Shown: positions 1 through 7,023, counted from the stretch's first letter. The stretch: DNA of 11,191 nucleotides from Clostridiales bacterium (GCA_012514045.1 JAAZBA010000383.1:1-11191), one strand, 5' to 3'. Notes: generated by a model not told the origin, from the letters alone. Numbers and translations are program-made.

Positions 1-283
1 AAAGACCGGTGGAAAGAAAATGCATAACAAATCCTATTATTCCCGACTGAGCCGACACGGTCATGGCTTGAAGAGCTGCCACTATAAAGGTTATAAGCAG
101 TCCCCAGAAAGGTCCAAAGGCAAAGCCAACAATAAGAATCGGTATGTCCGCCGCGTCGTATTCCAAATAGGGTGCCTGGGGGAATATTGGAAATCTTACT
201 AAATAAGCCAGCACCACTCCCAGCGCTGCCATTACTCCCACCGTGGCTATTACACGTGTTCTTTTATCCTGTTTATTTTCCAT
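1..283 (-). CDS. ribU: Riboflavin ECF transporter substrate-binding subunit RibU (N-terminal part; runs off the left edge)
   Basis: The first 94 codons of a hydrophobic protein, cut by the window edge. RibU is the membrane S component that binds riboflavin and works with the shared EcfT/EcfA/EcfA' energising module to import it. The visible part has a short charged N-terminus, a first membrane segment at about residues 11-29, then the family motif with YDAADIP near residues 42-48 followed by FGPFWG, a second membrane segment at about 48-71, and an SGIIGFVMHF stretch leading into the next helix. The ATG is preceded by GGGAG with a spacing of 9. The strongest support for the substrate is the FMN riboswitch directly upstream, which ties the gene to flavin supply. 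Other S components are less likely given motif and riboswitch together. The remaining half or so of the gene lies outside the window. Confidence 0.93.
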   Translation of the reverse strand, partial: MENKQDKRTRVIATVGVMAALGVVLAYLVRFPIFPQAPYLEYDAADIPILIVGFAFGPFWGLLITFIVAALQAMTVSAQSGIIGFVMHFLSTGL

Positions 284-289
284 TTTTAC

Positions 290-372
290 ACTCTCCCTGT
301 ACTTTTTGTCAATTCTGAATATGCCCTGAAGATGTTTTTACTTCAGGGCATACAGACACACAGAAAGAGCTG
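290..372 (-). promoter_or_regulatory. Expression platform of the FMN riboswitch: alternative sequestor and anti-sequestor helices
   Basis: Read as mRNA, CUCUUUCUGU (369 to 360) can pair over 10 bp, including two G-U pairs, with ACAGGGAGAG (300 to 291), which is the ribU ribosome binding site. The same segment can instead pair with GAAGAAGCU at the 3' end of the aptamer (388 to 380 with 371 to 363, one mismatch). GAAGCU is also the 3' strand of riboswitch helix P1. Ligand-stabilised P1 would therefore release the sequestor to cover the ribosome binding site (off), and without FMN the anti-sequestor would leave it free (on). The pairing is read directly from the sequence; the switching is inferred. 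A 12-bp hairpin (320-352) sits inside the loop of the sequestor helix. Confidence 0.7.
320..352 (-). other. Perfect 12-bp hairpin in the ribU leader, not a terminator
   Basis: As RNA, UAUGCCCUGAAG, a 9-nt loop, then CUUCAGGGCAUA, a perfect 12-bp stem. It lies between the riboswitch aptamer and the ribU ribosome binding site. No U-tract follows it on either strand, so it does not look like an intrinsic terminator. It would nest within the proposed sequestor helix and could bring the two strands of that helix together. Confidence 0.8.
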
Positions 373-379
373 TATTTTT

Positions 380-514
380 AGCTTCTTCCATCCGGACTGT
401 AACCGTCGGTGACGGGATTTAACCGTACTCAAAGCCCTGATTTCTCATGGCTCTCGCGGACTCGCAACGCTGTCGCTTTACCGCCGGTGGAGAATTTCAC
501 TCTGCCCCGAAGCT
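380..514 (-). ncRNA. FMN riboswitch (RFN element)
   Basis: The minus-strand sequence follows the RFN consensus throughout: GGGGCAGAGUGAAAUUC, then CACCGGCGGUAAAGC, a variable arm ending in GUCCGCGAGAGCC, then GGUUAAAUCCCGUCACCGACGGUUACAGUCCGGAUGGAAGAAG read in segments. P1 can be drawn as AGCUUC (514 to 509) with GAAGCU (385 to 380), enclosing the multi-branched junction. FMN binding normally turns off downstream riboflavin synthesis or uptake genes. Here the downstream gene is ribU, so flavin-replete cells would stop importing riboflavin. All conserved junction segments appear intact. Confidence 0.97.
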
Positions 515-531
515 TTATTCATCTTCTTCTT

Positions 532-560
532 ATTTTATCACAAAAAAGTCTTGTCTACAA
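532..560 (-). promoter_or_regulatory. Putative promoter of the riboswitch-ribU unit
   Basis: On the minus strand a weak -35 TTGTAG (560-555), a 17-base spacer and -10 TAAAAT (537-532), with TGA just before it giving an extended -10. Transcription would start near 525, about 11 bases before the aptamer, which fits a riboswitch transcript. It lies downstream of the M3 peptidase stop codon, so ribU appears to be its own unit. Confidence 0.6.
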
Positions 561-583
561 GTAGCAATAAGTTCAAATATAGC

Positions 584-2278
584 CTACTCGAAGTCCCCTG
601 TTCTGTCAAGCTCGTCTTTCAAAAGAGCTACCGCGTTTTCGAGTACTCCGCTTTCAAAGGGGGAACGAAGTCCAGCTATCTTTACAAGATTGAGGAACGT
701 ATCTTTTCCCCCCGCCTTGCAAAGCTCAATATAGTCGCTCCAGGCTTTCTCATCGCCGGCTTTGAAACGACCGAAGAACTGGATGGTGCATATCTGCGCC
801 AGGGTGTAATCGATATAGTAGAAAGGTCTGCCGTATATGTGGGACTGACGCTGCCATCTGCCTCCCTCTGCCAGGTAATCCATGCCTTCATATTTGACAT
901 GGGGCTGATACTCTCTTTCAAGCTTAAGCCACAGCTCGTTGCGCTGGGTAGGCGTAAGGGAGGGGTTCTCATATATTCTCTGCTGAAACTCATCGACGAG
1001 ACAGCCATAAGGTACAAAGTAGATTATATCCTCAAGCTGCATAAATTTGAACTTGTCGGTATCCTCTTTAAAGAAATCCTCCATCCATGGACGTGTTATG
1101 AGCTCCATAGACATGGAGTGGATCTCGCAGGCGTCATAGGTGGGATTATGATAGGCGGGAATGTCTATATTTCGCATAGAAAGATAACTTTGGAGGGCAT
1201 GACCTGCCTCATGGGTAAGAACGTCTACATCGTCTTTTGTGCCGTTGAAGTTGGCGAAGATAAAAGGCGCTTTGTAGCTGTCGAAAGTAATGCAGTAGCC
1301 TCCGTTTGTCTTGCCCTGCTTTGCCAGAAGATCCATAAGCTCATTGTCTACCATGTAGTCGAAAAACTCTCCCGCCTCTTCCGAAAGCTCGTAGTACATT
1401 TTCCTTGCCTTTGCCACAAGCTCATCAGGGGTTCCCTTAGGAAGAGGATTGCCGGAGGCGCACATGAAGTCGAGATCGTAGTAGTAGAGCTCCTCCACGC
1501 CGATTCTCTTCCTCTGCTTCTCCCTAAGCTCTGTCACCAGCGGCGTCATACATTTCTTGACACTGTCTCGGTAGCGTTCCACCATCTCTGCATTGTAATC
1601 GAAGCGTTCCATACGGCAGTAGCCCATCTCTACGTAGTTCCTGAAGCCCAGTTTCTTTGCCATGCTGTCGCGAACTTTTACCAGTTCATCGTAAATTCTG
1701 TCGAATTCTGCCTGATTATCTCTGAAGTAGCCAAAATATGTCTCGTTGGCAGCCTTTCTCACCGCTCTGTCCTTCGACATGCGATAGGGCTGCAGTTGGG
1801 CGAAATTCAGCTCCTTTCCATCGAAAACCAGTTTTGCTGTGCCGATGAGTTTTGTATATTCGCTGTCAAGCTTGTTCTCCTCCTGCATATCCGGGATTAT
1901 TGAGTTGTCAAACAGTCTCTTTTCGTTCTCAAGCTTTTTAAAATAGAGTTTTCCTATGCTTTTCTCAAGCTCGGAACGGTGTTTTGTGGTAAGCAGAGCA
2001 TCGTTTACCTTGTCAAACAGCTCCTGCATAAGGGGGATGCTTTCGTCATAGTAGTTCTGCTCAGCGTTGTAGAACTCGTCTCTTGTATCTATAGTATGTC
2101 TTGTATAGCAAAGCGCCGTGGAGGTACTGAGAATTTTGGAAAACTCGAACATATCAAATACGGCTTTTTCTGCTTCCTTTGCGTTTTCTGCGATATCAAG
2201 CGCTTTTATTGTCTTCTCACATTCCGCGCGTACCTCATCAATCGATACGCGTCTGTATTCCATTTCCGAAAACTTCAT
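584..2278 (-). CDS. M3 family oligoendopeptidase (PepF-like metallopeptidase)
   Basis: Encodes 564 residues, the usual length for the Firmicutes M3 oligoendopeptidase subgroup. M3 enzymes are cytoplasmic zinc peptidases that cut short oligopeptides. The zinc motif HEAGH is at residues 356-360 and the third ligand is Glu385, 25 residues after the second His and inside CEIHSMSME, the same spacing as in thimet oligopeptidase. The C-terminal YGRPFYYIDYTLAQI block (about 482-496) is typical of the family and supplies substrate-site tyrosines. The ATG at 2278 is chosen because its protein begins MKFSEMEYRR, as family members do, and an AAAGGA lies upstream; a longer frame would overlap the kinase gene. 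It is the last gene of an operon, 19 bases behind the FGGY kinase. A peptidase at the end of a sugar-kinase operon is unexpected; it may clear peptides or simply be co-transcribed. No convincing terminator follows. Confidence 0.93.
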   Translation of the reverse strand: MKFSEMEYRRVSIDEVRAECEKTIKALDIAENAKEAEKAVFDMFEFSKILSTSTALCYTRHTIDTRDEFYNAEQNYYDESIPLMQELFDKVNDALLTTKHRSELEKSIGKLYFKKLENEKRLFDNSIIPDMQEENKLDSEYTKLIGTAKLVFDGKELNFAQLQPYRMSKDRAVRKAANETYFGYFRDNQAEFDRIYDELVKVRDSMAKKLGFRNYVEMGYCRMERFDYNAEMVERYRDSVKKCMTPLVTELREKQRKRIGVEELYYYDLDFMCASGNPLPKGTPDELVAKARKMYYELSEEAGEFFDYMVDNELMDLLAKQGKTNGGYCITFDSYKAPFIFANFNGTKDDVDVLTHEAGHALQSYLSMRNIDIPAYHNPTYDACEIHSMSMELITRPWMEDFFKEDTDKFKFMQLEDIIYFVPYGCLVDEFQQRIYENPSLTPTQRNELWLKLEREYQPHVKYEGMDYLAEGGRWQRQSHIYGRPFYYIDYTLAQICTIQFFGRFKAGDEKAWSDYIELCKAGGKDTFLNLVKIAGLRSPFESGVLENAVALLKDELDRTGDFE

Positions 2279-2297
2279 CCTTTGCCTGTCCTTTCGT

Positions 2298-3812
2298 TTA
2301 CAGTGCTGAGTGCATAAGGTTCTTTGTTGCTTTGTAAAGCTCGGCATATGCCTTTCGATAAGGCTCATATACTACGGTATTGCCGGGTTTCACAATTTTT
2401 CTGATTTTCGTCACTGAAGTCATCTCCTCTGGGGTCGCGAATCTCCCCACTCCCAGCGCCGCCAGCATGGCGTCACCGTAGGCTGCTCCCACGGAAACCT
2501 CCGGCAACAACTGAGGCATATTCGATATGTCGGACACTATCTGCAGCCACTTTTCGTTTTTCGTTCCACCGCCTACGGCGAACACTCTCTTTGTCTCTAT
2601 TCCATTTTCGGCAAACACCTCAAAATGCTGTCCTATCCCGTACCCGACACCTTCCATGCAAGCGTTAAACACATGTCCTCTTGTGTGGGTAAGATTGAGT
2701 CCGAAGATCACGCCTTTGGCGAGGGGATCATTTATTGGTGTACGCTCACCGGAGAAATACGGCAGCACAATAAGACCTCCGGAGCCTGCCTTTACGTCCT
2801 TTGCTTCCAGAGCCAGGGCATCGTAGGCATTCATACCTCCGTTTTTCTCCTCTGAAAGCAGATCTATTGAAAAATTATCCCGGAACCATCTTGTCAGGGT
2901 TCCTGTTGTAGACATGCCGGCAGAGACATCGTAGGTGCCTTCGAACAGGTAGGGACCTGTCCAGATACGCTTATCGGGATATGGCTTGTCGGTCACATGG
3001 ATGATGAATATAGATGAACCATACATCAAAAGCATGTCTCCCACGCTGATAACTCCGGCGCTAGTAGCCTCAGCGGAGGCATCAGCGGTGCCTACTATCA
3101 CCGGGGTACCCTCTGCAAGCCCTGTGTCAAGGGCGGCATCGGAAGTTATATGTCCCGCTATCTCGTTCGTCCACATGCAGCGGGCAAGCTTATCCTCGGA
3201 GCATATAGGCCTAAGGAAATTCAAATCATAGGAATTCTTTGTAATATCGTAGGCAGGCACAAATGCTGCGGCAGTGTAATTGTCAATTACCACATTTCCC
3301 GTCAGCTTCGCCGTTAGGAATGAAGTGCCCGTGAGGAAATAAGCTGCCTTGTCATAGACCTCAGGCAGGTTATTCTTAAGCCATAAGATTTTTGCCGCTG
3401 CCGACTGACTAGTTACCGGCGAGCCACAACGGGACAATATTTTTTCTTCTCCAAACAGTTCTATAAGATACTCTATTTCCTTCGCGGCTCGAACATCAAC
3501 TCCATAAAGCATCGCCTGAGTCAATGGGTTCATTTCTTTATCCACAGGCAGACAGCAAGGGGCAATTGTGCTGCAACCAAATGAGGCAACATCTTTAGGA
3601 TCAATGCCTGATTTTTCTATAAGCGCGTTTGTAATCTCACAAAGGTCTTTATACCATACGCCTAGAGCATCGTGCTCCGCGTAACCGGGTTTCGGAGAAG
3701 ACATCACATGAGGGCAAGAGTGATAGGCAACAATATTCATGCTTTCATCTGTGATGACGCCCTTGCTTTCATAGGTACCTATATCAACTCCGCAGAAAAA
3801 TGATTTTCTCAT
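2298..3812 (-). CDS. FGGY family carbohydrate kinase (xylulokinase-like, substrate unknown)
   Basis: Encodes 504 residues, normal for FGGY kinases, which phosphorylate sugars or polyols with ATP using two actin-like domains. Visible motifs: the N-terminal phosphate loop CGVDIGTYESKG (residues 7-18), the sugar-domain segment LYGVDVRA (102-109), the catalytic Asp244 in VGTADAS, the FGGY signature region GGLIVLPYFSGERTP (345-359), and the adenosine-binding AVGGGTKNEKWLQI (412-425). The overall pattern is closest to xylulokinase and YgcE-type members, but the sugar-contact residues do not let me name the substrate. The ATG at 3812 is preferred over an upstream TTG at 3833 because AAGGGAG sits 7 bases before it and it starts directly at MRKSFFCGVDIG. 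It follows the M42 gene by 17 bases and precedes the M3 peptidase by 19, so it is the middle gene of an operon. It is the only clearly carbohydrate-specific enzyme on this side of the locus. Confidence 0.93.
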   Translation of the reverse strand: MRKSFFCGVDIGTYESKGVITDESMNIVAYHSCPHVMSSPKPGYAEHDALGVWYKDLCEITNALIEKSGIDPKDVASFGCSTIAPCCLPVDKEMNPLTQAMLYGVDVRAAKEIEYLIELFGEEKILSRCGSPVTSQSAAAKILWLKNNLPEVYDKAAYFLTGTSFLTAKLTGNVVIDNYTAAAFVPAYDITKNSYDLNFLRPICSEDKLARCMWTNEIAGHITSDAALDTGLAEGTPVIVGTADASAEATSAGVISVGDMLLMYGSSIFIIHVTDKPYPDKRIWTGPYLFEGTYDVSAGMSTTGTLTRWFRDNFSIDLLSEEKNGGMNAYDALALEAKDVKAGSGGLIVLPYFSGERTPINDPLAKGVIFGLNLTHTRGHVFNACMEGVGYGIGQHFEVFAENGIETKRVFAVGGGTKNEKWLQIVSDISNMPQLLPEVSVGAAYGDAMLAALGVGRFATPEEMTSVTKIRKIVKPGNTVVYEPYRKAYAELYKATKNLMHSAL

Positions 3813-3829
3813 AATTTTCTCCCTTCGGA

Positions 3830-4918
3830 TCAATATCTGTCAAGCTCGAAATCTATATCCACTAGTCTTGCCATCTCGGAGGCAAGAATTGCCAGCTTAT
3901 CTATGTCGGAAGGGTCGCAAACTTCAACAGGTGAGTGGGTGTATCTGGCAGGGAAGCCCAGCTCCAGGCAGGCAGCTCCCTCGCCTTCAAGCTGCAGGTA
4001 TGCCATATCGGTAAGAATCCCCAGTCCAGCGAAGCGTTGAAGGGGAACTCCCGCGTTGGCTGCGGCTGTTTTTGCCAGCTTAAAAAGTCCCTCATGGGGG
4101 AGGGTGCCGTTAAGCGTTCCTCTGCCGTGGAAGGAATAAAGTCCCACAGCCGGTCCGTCGCCTATGTTAATCTGAAATTTGTTTCTTAAGTCTGGTGTAT
4201 CGCCTGTGAGCATAACATCTATGCTGAGAGCTATGTCTGGTTTTACAGTACGGGCAGCCATCATAGCGCCTCTCAGGTTAAACTCCTCCCATACTGTACC
4301 CACAACATATACCGTAGCCTCTGGTCTCGATTTTGAAAGATTCTCGGCTATAAGAACCAACGCCGCAACTCCGCCTCTGTCATCTACGAAGGTCGCGCTC
4401 ACCTTTCCTCCTGTTAACTCGGTGTACATTGGCTCGTATACCGCCGGACAGCCTACCTCAATGCCCAGCGTTCTCACCTCTTCATCGGAGGAGGCACCAA
4501 TATCAACATAAAGAGATGTGACAAGGTCGACCTTGTATTTCTCTTCCGCCGGAGTAGCATGGTGAGCCTTTGGTCCTATTACTCCGGAGTGCCAGGAGCC
4601 GTATTCGCTTCTTATCTTCAGCCTGCAGCCAGGAAGCACCTTTTCAGGTATGCCTCCAAGCCTGTCTATCTGAAGAAAACCGTCCTTTTCCACTCTGCGA
4701 ACAATGAATCCAAGGCTGTCCAAATGGGCAAATATCATAATTGTAGGGGCGCTTAAATCGTTTCCCTCGATTTTCCCTATAACGTTGCCTGCCCTGTCTA
4801 TTGTAGTCTCGTCACAAAAGGGTTTTATGTCTTCGAGGAAGCTGTAGGCAAGCTCGCCCTCGTAGCCTGATATGGCAGGTATCATGCAGTATGCTTTCAG
4901 AAGGTTTCTCGCTTCCAT
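3830..4918 (-). CDS. M42 family metallopeptidase (SgcX/FrvX/YpdE-like aminopeptidase)
   Basis: Encodes 362 residues, the family's usual size. M42 enzymes are dinuclear metal aminopeptidases that form tetrahedral dodecamers in the cytoplasm and trim short peptides. All expected ligands and catalytic residues are visible: His65 and Asp67 in AHLDSLG, Asp179 in FVDDRGG, Glu211 and Glu212 in WEEFNLRGA, Asp234 in LSIDV, and His328 in YTHSPVE. ATGs also occur at 4939 and 4933, but the promoter predicts a transcript start near 4945, leaving almost no leader for those; 4918 has a GGAG 9 bases upstream and begins MEARNLLKAY, where family alignments normally begin. First gene of a three-gene operon with the FGGY kinase and M3 peptidase, divergent from the BtpA-like gene. 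E. coli M42 proteins SgcX, FrvX and YpdE are likewise encoded in sugar loci, and sgcX shares its cluster with the BtpA-family sgcQ. A role on an amide-linked sugar derivative is possible but unproven. Confidence 0.92.
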   Translation of the reverse strand: MEARNLLKAYCMIPAISGYEGELAYSFLEDIKPFCDETTIDRAGNVIGKIEGNDLSAPTIMIFAHLDSLGFIVRRVEKDGFLQIDRLGGIPEKVLPGCRLKIRSEYGSWHSGVIGPKAHHATPAEEKYKVDLVTSLYVDIGASSDEEVRTLGIEVGCPAVYEPMYTELTGGKVSATFVDDRGGVAALVLIAENLSKSRPEATVYVVGTVWEEFNLRGAMMAARTVKPDIALSIDVMLTGDTPDLRNKFQINIGDGPAVGLYSFHGRGTLNGTLPHEGLFKLAKTAAANAGVPLQRFAGLGILTDMAYLQLEGEGAACLELGFPARYTHSPVEVCDPSDIDKLAILASEMARLVDIDFELDRY

Positions 4919-4951
4919 TTTTTCACGCTCCATATTCATTCATTTCTTATT

Positions 4952-4980
4952 ATTATACACCGTTTTATTGAGCTTTTCAA
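4952..4980 (-). promoter_or_regulatory. Promoter of the M42-kinase-M3 operon
   Basis: Minus-strand -35 TTGAAA (4980-4975), 17-base spacer, -10 TATAAT (4957-4952), a near-consensus sigma-A type promoter. The predicted start near 4945 makes the ATG at 4918 the sensible first codon of the M42 gene. Confidence 0.85.
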
Positions 4981-5008
4981 ATATTTATGGGCAGTTTTTA
5001 CAATAATT

Positions 5009-5036
5009 TTTTTCAATACATAAAAACATTGAAAAA
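5009..5036. promoter_or_regulatory. Inverted repeat, putative operator between the divergent operons
   Basis: TTTTTCAAT (5009-5017), 10 bases, then ATTGAAAAA (5028-5036): a perfect 9+9 palindrome. The right arm contains the -35 box of the plus-strand promoter, so a bound protein would block polymerase there. A third copy of the core, TTTTCAA at 4974-4980, covers the -35 of the opposite promoter. The 28-base length suits a dimeric regulator. No regulator gene is visible in the window. The AT-rich arms make chance a real alternative. Confidence 0.5.
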
Positions 5037-5057
5037 CACAGTCTTTCGTGCTATAAT
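5029..5057 (+). promoter_or_regulatory. Promoter of the BtpA-Ldh2 operon
   Basis: -35 TTGAAA (5029-5034), 17-base spacer, -10 TATAAT (5052-5057), near consensus. Transcription should start close to 5064, giving a leader of about 27 bases that carries AGGAGGG (5077-5083) 7 bases before the ATG. Confidence 0.88.
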
Positions 5058-5090
5058 AAATAAGAATAATTGTATTAGGAGGGTTTATAT

Positions 5091-5894
5091 ATGGATTGGA
5101 TCAAAGAAACTTTCGGTACGGTAAAGCCCATTATAGCTATGTGTCATCTTCAGCCCATGCCCGGCGATCCCTACTATGACGAAGATGCGGGAATGGACAG
5201 AGTTATAGACTGCGCAAGACGTGAATTTCTCGCGCTTCAGGAGAACGGCGTTGACGCTGTAATGTTCTCCAACGAGTTCAGTCTCCCCTATCTCACAAAG
5301 GTGAAGCCCGCGACAACAGCCGCTATGGCTAGAGTTATCGGCGAGCTCAAGAGAGACATCAAGATTCCTTTCGGTGTCAACGTTCTCTGGGATCCTATAG
5401 CTTCCCTGGACCTGGCTGCTGCCACAGACGCGCTTTTCATCCGTGAAATCATAAGCGGAGTTTACGCCAGTGACTTCGGTCTTTGGAACACAAACGTAGG
5501 CGAAACAATCCGACACAAAAAATCACTTGGTCTCAAGAACTGCAAGATGCTCTTCAACATTCTTCCCGAGGCTGCTAAATATCTTGCAGACCGTGAAATC
5601 ACCGAGATTGCCAGAACAACTGTTTTCAATAACAGACCAGACGTCATCTGTGTTTCCGGTATCACCGCCGGCAGTCCAACAGATGTAAGCATCCTCAAAG
5701 CTGTCAAAGAGACAATCCCCACAACTGCTGTATTCGCCAACACAGGCTGCAAGATAAATACAATCGAGAACATTCTTTCCGTCGCCGACGGCGCTGTTGT
5801 AGGCACAACTTTTAAGCGTGACGGCAAGTTTGAGAACGAGGCTGATCCCACAAGAATCAGGGCGTTTATGGACAAGGTCAGATCATTCAGATAA
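5091..5894 (+). CDS. BtpA/SgcQ family TIM-barrel protein
   Basis: Encodes 267 residues, typical for the BtpA family. Cyanobacterial BtpA is needed for photosystem I accumulation, but non-photosynthetic members such as E. coli SgcQ lie in carbohydrate loci and have no firmly assigned reaction that I know of. Family blocks seen: IIAMCHLQPMPGDP (residues 14-27), GVDAVMFSNEF (53-63), IPFGVNVLWDP (92-102), VICVSGITAGSPTD (185-198), and ADGAVVGTTFKRDGKFEN (232-249) ending in DPTRIRAFM. The late glycine-rich strand, which in related TIM barrels helps hold a phosphate and usually reads GSG, is FANTGC (215-220) here. The fold and phosphate-site layout suggest an enzyme acting on a phosphorylated sugar, perhaps the product of the kinase encoded divergently; that is inference. 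Ribosome binding site AGGAGGG. First gene of an operon with the Ldh2-type oxidoreductase, 19 bases apart. Not related to photosynthesis in this context. Confidence 0.93.
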   Translation: MDWIKETFGTVKPIIAMCHLQPMPGDPYYDEDAGMDRVIDCARREFLALQENGVDAVMFSNEFSLPYLTKVKPATTAAMARVIGELKRDIKIPFGVNVLWDPIASLDLAAATDALFIREIISGVYASDFGLWNTNVGETIRHKKSLGLKNCKMLFNILPEAAKYLADREITEIARTTVFNNRPDVICVSGITAGSPTDVSILKAVKETIPTTAVFANTGCKINTIENILSVADGAVVGTTFKRDGKFENEADPTRIRAFMDKVRSFR

Positions 5895-5913
5895 TTTCGG
5901 GAGGAACAATAGA

Positions 5914-7023
5914 ATGCCTAAGATGATAGTTGATTGGGATACCATTACATCCTTTGTAACTGATGCCTTTGTAGGCGCAGGTATTCCTCGCGAGGATGCC
6001 GAAATCTGCACAGATGTTCTTCTTGAAAGCGACAGACGTGGTATAGAGTCTCACGGCTGCAACCGCTTCAAGCCCGTTTATCTGGACCGCATAAAAGCCG
6101 GTATCCAAAATCCTGTAACAAACTTCGAAATCATCAAGGAAACACCCACAACCGCAGTTGTCGACGGCCATGACGGTATGGGTCAGGTTATCGGCTACAA
6201 GTCTATGGAACTTGCCATAAAGAAAGCCAAGGAATACGGCATGGGTATGGTCGTTGTTCGCAACTCTTGCCACTACGGTATCGCAGGCTACTACACATCT
6301 ATGGCCGCAGAGCAAGGCTGCATAGGCATGACAGGCACAAATGCCCGTCCTACCGTTGCTCCCACCCACGGCGTTGAGGGTATGTTCGGTACCAATCCCT
6401 TCACTTTGAGCGTTCCCACAGACGAGGACTTCGATTTCAACTTCGACTGCGCAACCTCCATCACTCAGAACGGTAAGCTGGAGTATTATGAGCGCATCGG
6501 TCACGATGTCCCCTCCGGCACGATTATCGGTTCTGACGGCAAGCCTGTTGAAGGCGACGCCGGCGAAGCTCTTAAGGCAATGGCACGTAGAGAAGCTGCT
6601 CTCACTACCCTCGGCGGTATCGGTGAGGAGCTAGGCGGTTACAAAGGTTACGGCTTTGCGATGTTCGTGGAGTTTCTGTCCGCTGTGCTACAGGACGGCG
6701 CATACGGCAAAGCGCTCTCCGGCAAGGGTAAGAATGGTGAGAATGTTCCATTCCATCTCGGACACTTCTTCATCGCAATCGACACCGATCACTTCTCAGG
6801 CGAGGATCTTTGTCGCAAGAAAGCCGGTGACATCATCCGCGACGTACGTGCCTCCAGGAAAGCACCCAATGCTAAGCGCATCTATACAGCCGGAGAAAAG
6901 GAACATGAAATCCGTCTTTCCCGTAAATCCGGCGTACCGATTAACGAATCCGTACAAAATGAGCTTTCCCAGGTTCGCGATGAGTTTGGTCTTACACAGT
7001 ATGTGTTCCCCTGGGAAAAATAA
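5914..7023 (+). CDS. Ldh2 family NAD(P)-dependent oxidoreductase (malate/L-lactate/keto-sugar-acid type)
   Basis: Encodes 369 residues. The family uses a fold unlike classical lactate dehydrogenase and includes malate, L-lactate, sulfolactate and ureidoglycolate dehydrogenases and the 2,3-diketo-L-gulonate reductase YiaK. Diagnostic blocks: DRRGIESHGCNRF (residues 40-52, with the conserved SHG), VVRNSCHYGIAGYY (114-127, with the active-site region His120), MFGTNPFTLSVP (157-168), DCATSITQNGK (178-188), and ELGGYKGYGFAMFVEFL (239-255). The substrate among 2-hydroxy or 2-oxo acids cannot be read from these motifs. The ATG at 5914 is fixed by GGGAGGA upstream at the usual distance; a longer frame would overlap the BtpA gene. 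Second gene of its operon and followed by a strong terminator. Together with the divergent FGGY kinase it recalls the yiaK-lyxK arrangement of E. coli, which suggests a sugar-acid or polyol route. Full length, no missing motif seen. Confidence 0.93.
   Translation: MPKMIVDWDTITSFVTDAFVGAGIPREDAEICTDVLLESDRRGIESHGCNRFKPVYLDRIKAGIQNPVTNFEIIKETPTTAVVDGHDGMGQVIGYKSMELAIKKAKEYGMGMVVVRNSCHYGIAGYYTSMAAEQGCIGMTGTNARPTVAPTHGVEGMFGTNPFTLSVPTDEDFDFNFDCATSITQNGKLEYYERIGHDVPSGTIIGSDGKPVEGDAGEALKAMARREAALTTLGGIGEELGGYKGYGFAMFVEFLSAVLQDGAYGKALSGKGKNGENVPFHLGHFFIAIDTDHFSGEDLCRKKAGDIIRDVRASRKAPNAKRIYTAGEKEHEIRLSRKSGVPINESVQNELSQVRDEFGLTQYVFPWEK

Noticed and set aside
542..562. Possible intrinsic terminator after the M3 peptidase gene (CTTG-TAGA-CAAG followed by ACTTTTTT on the minus strand)
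   Set aside because: The stem is only about 4-5 bp and the segment is better explained as part of the ribU promoter.
551..1903. A 450-codon open frame on the plus strand
   Set aside because: It lies wholly antisense to the M3 peptidase gene, has no recognisable domain and is explained by codon bias of the opposite strand.
2279..2368. N-terminal extension of the M3 peptidase frame
   Set aside because: It overlaps the end of the kinase gene, and the internal ATG at 2278 gives the normal family N-terminus with a ribosome binding site.
5818..5913. N-terminal extension of the Ldh2 frame
   Set aside because: It lies inside the BtpA gene in another frame; the ATG at 5914 has a strong ribosome binding site.
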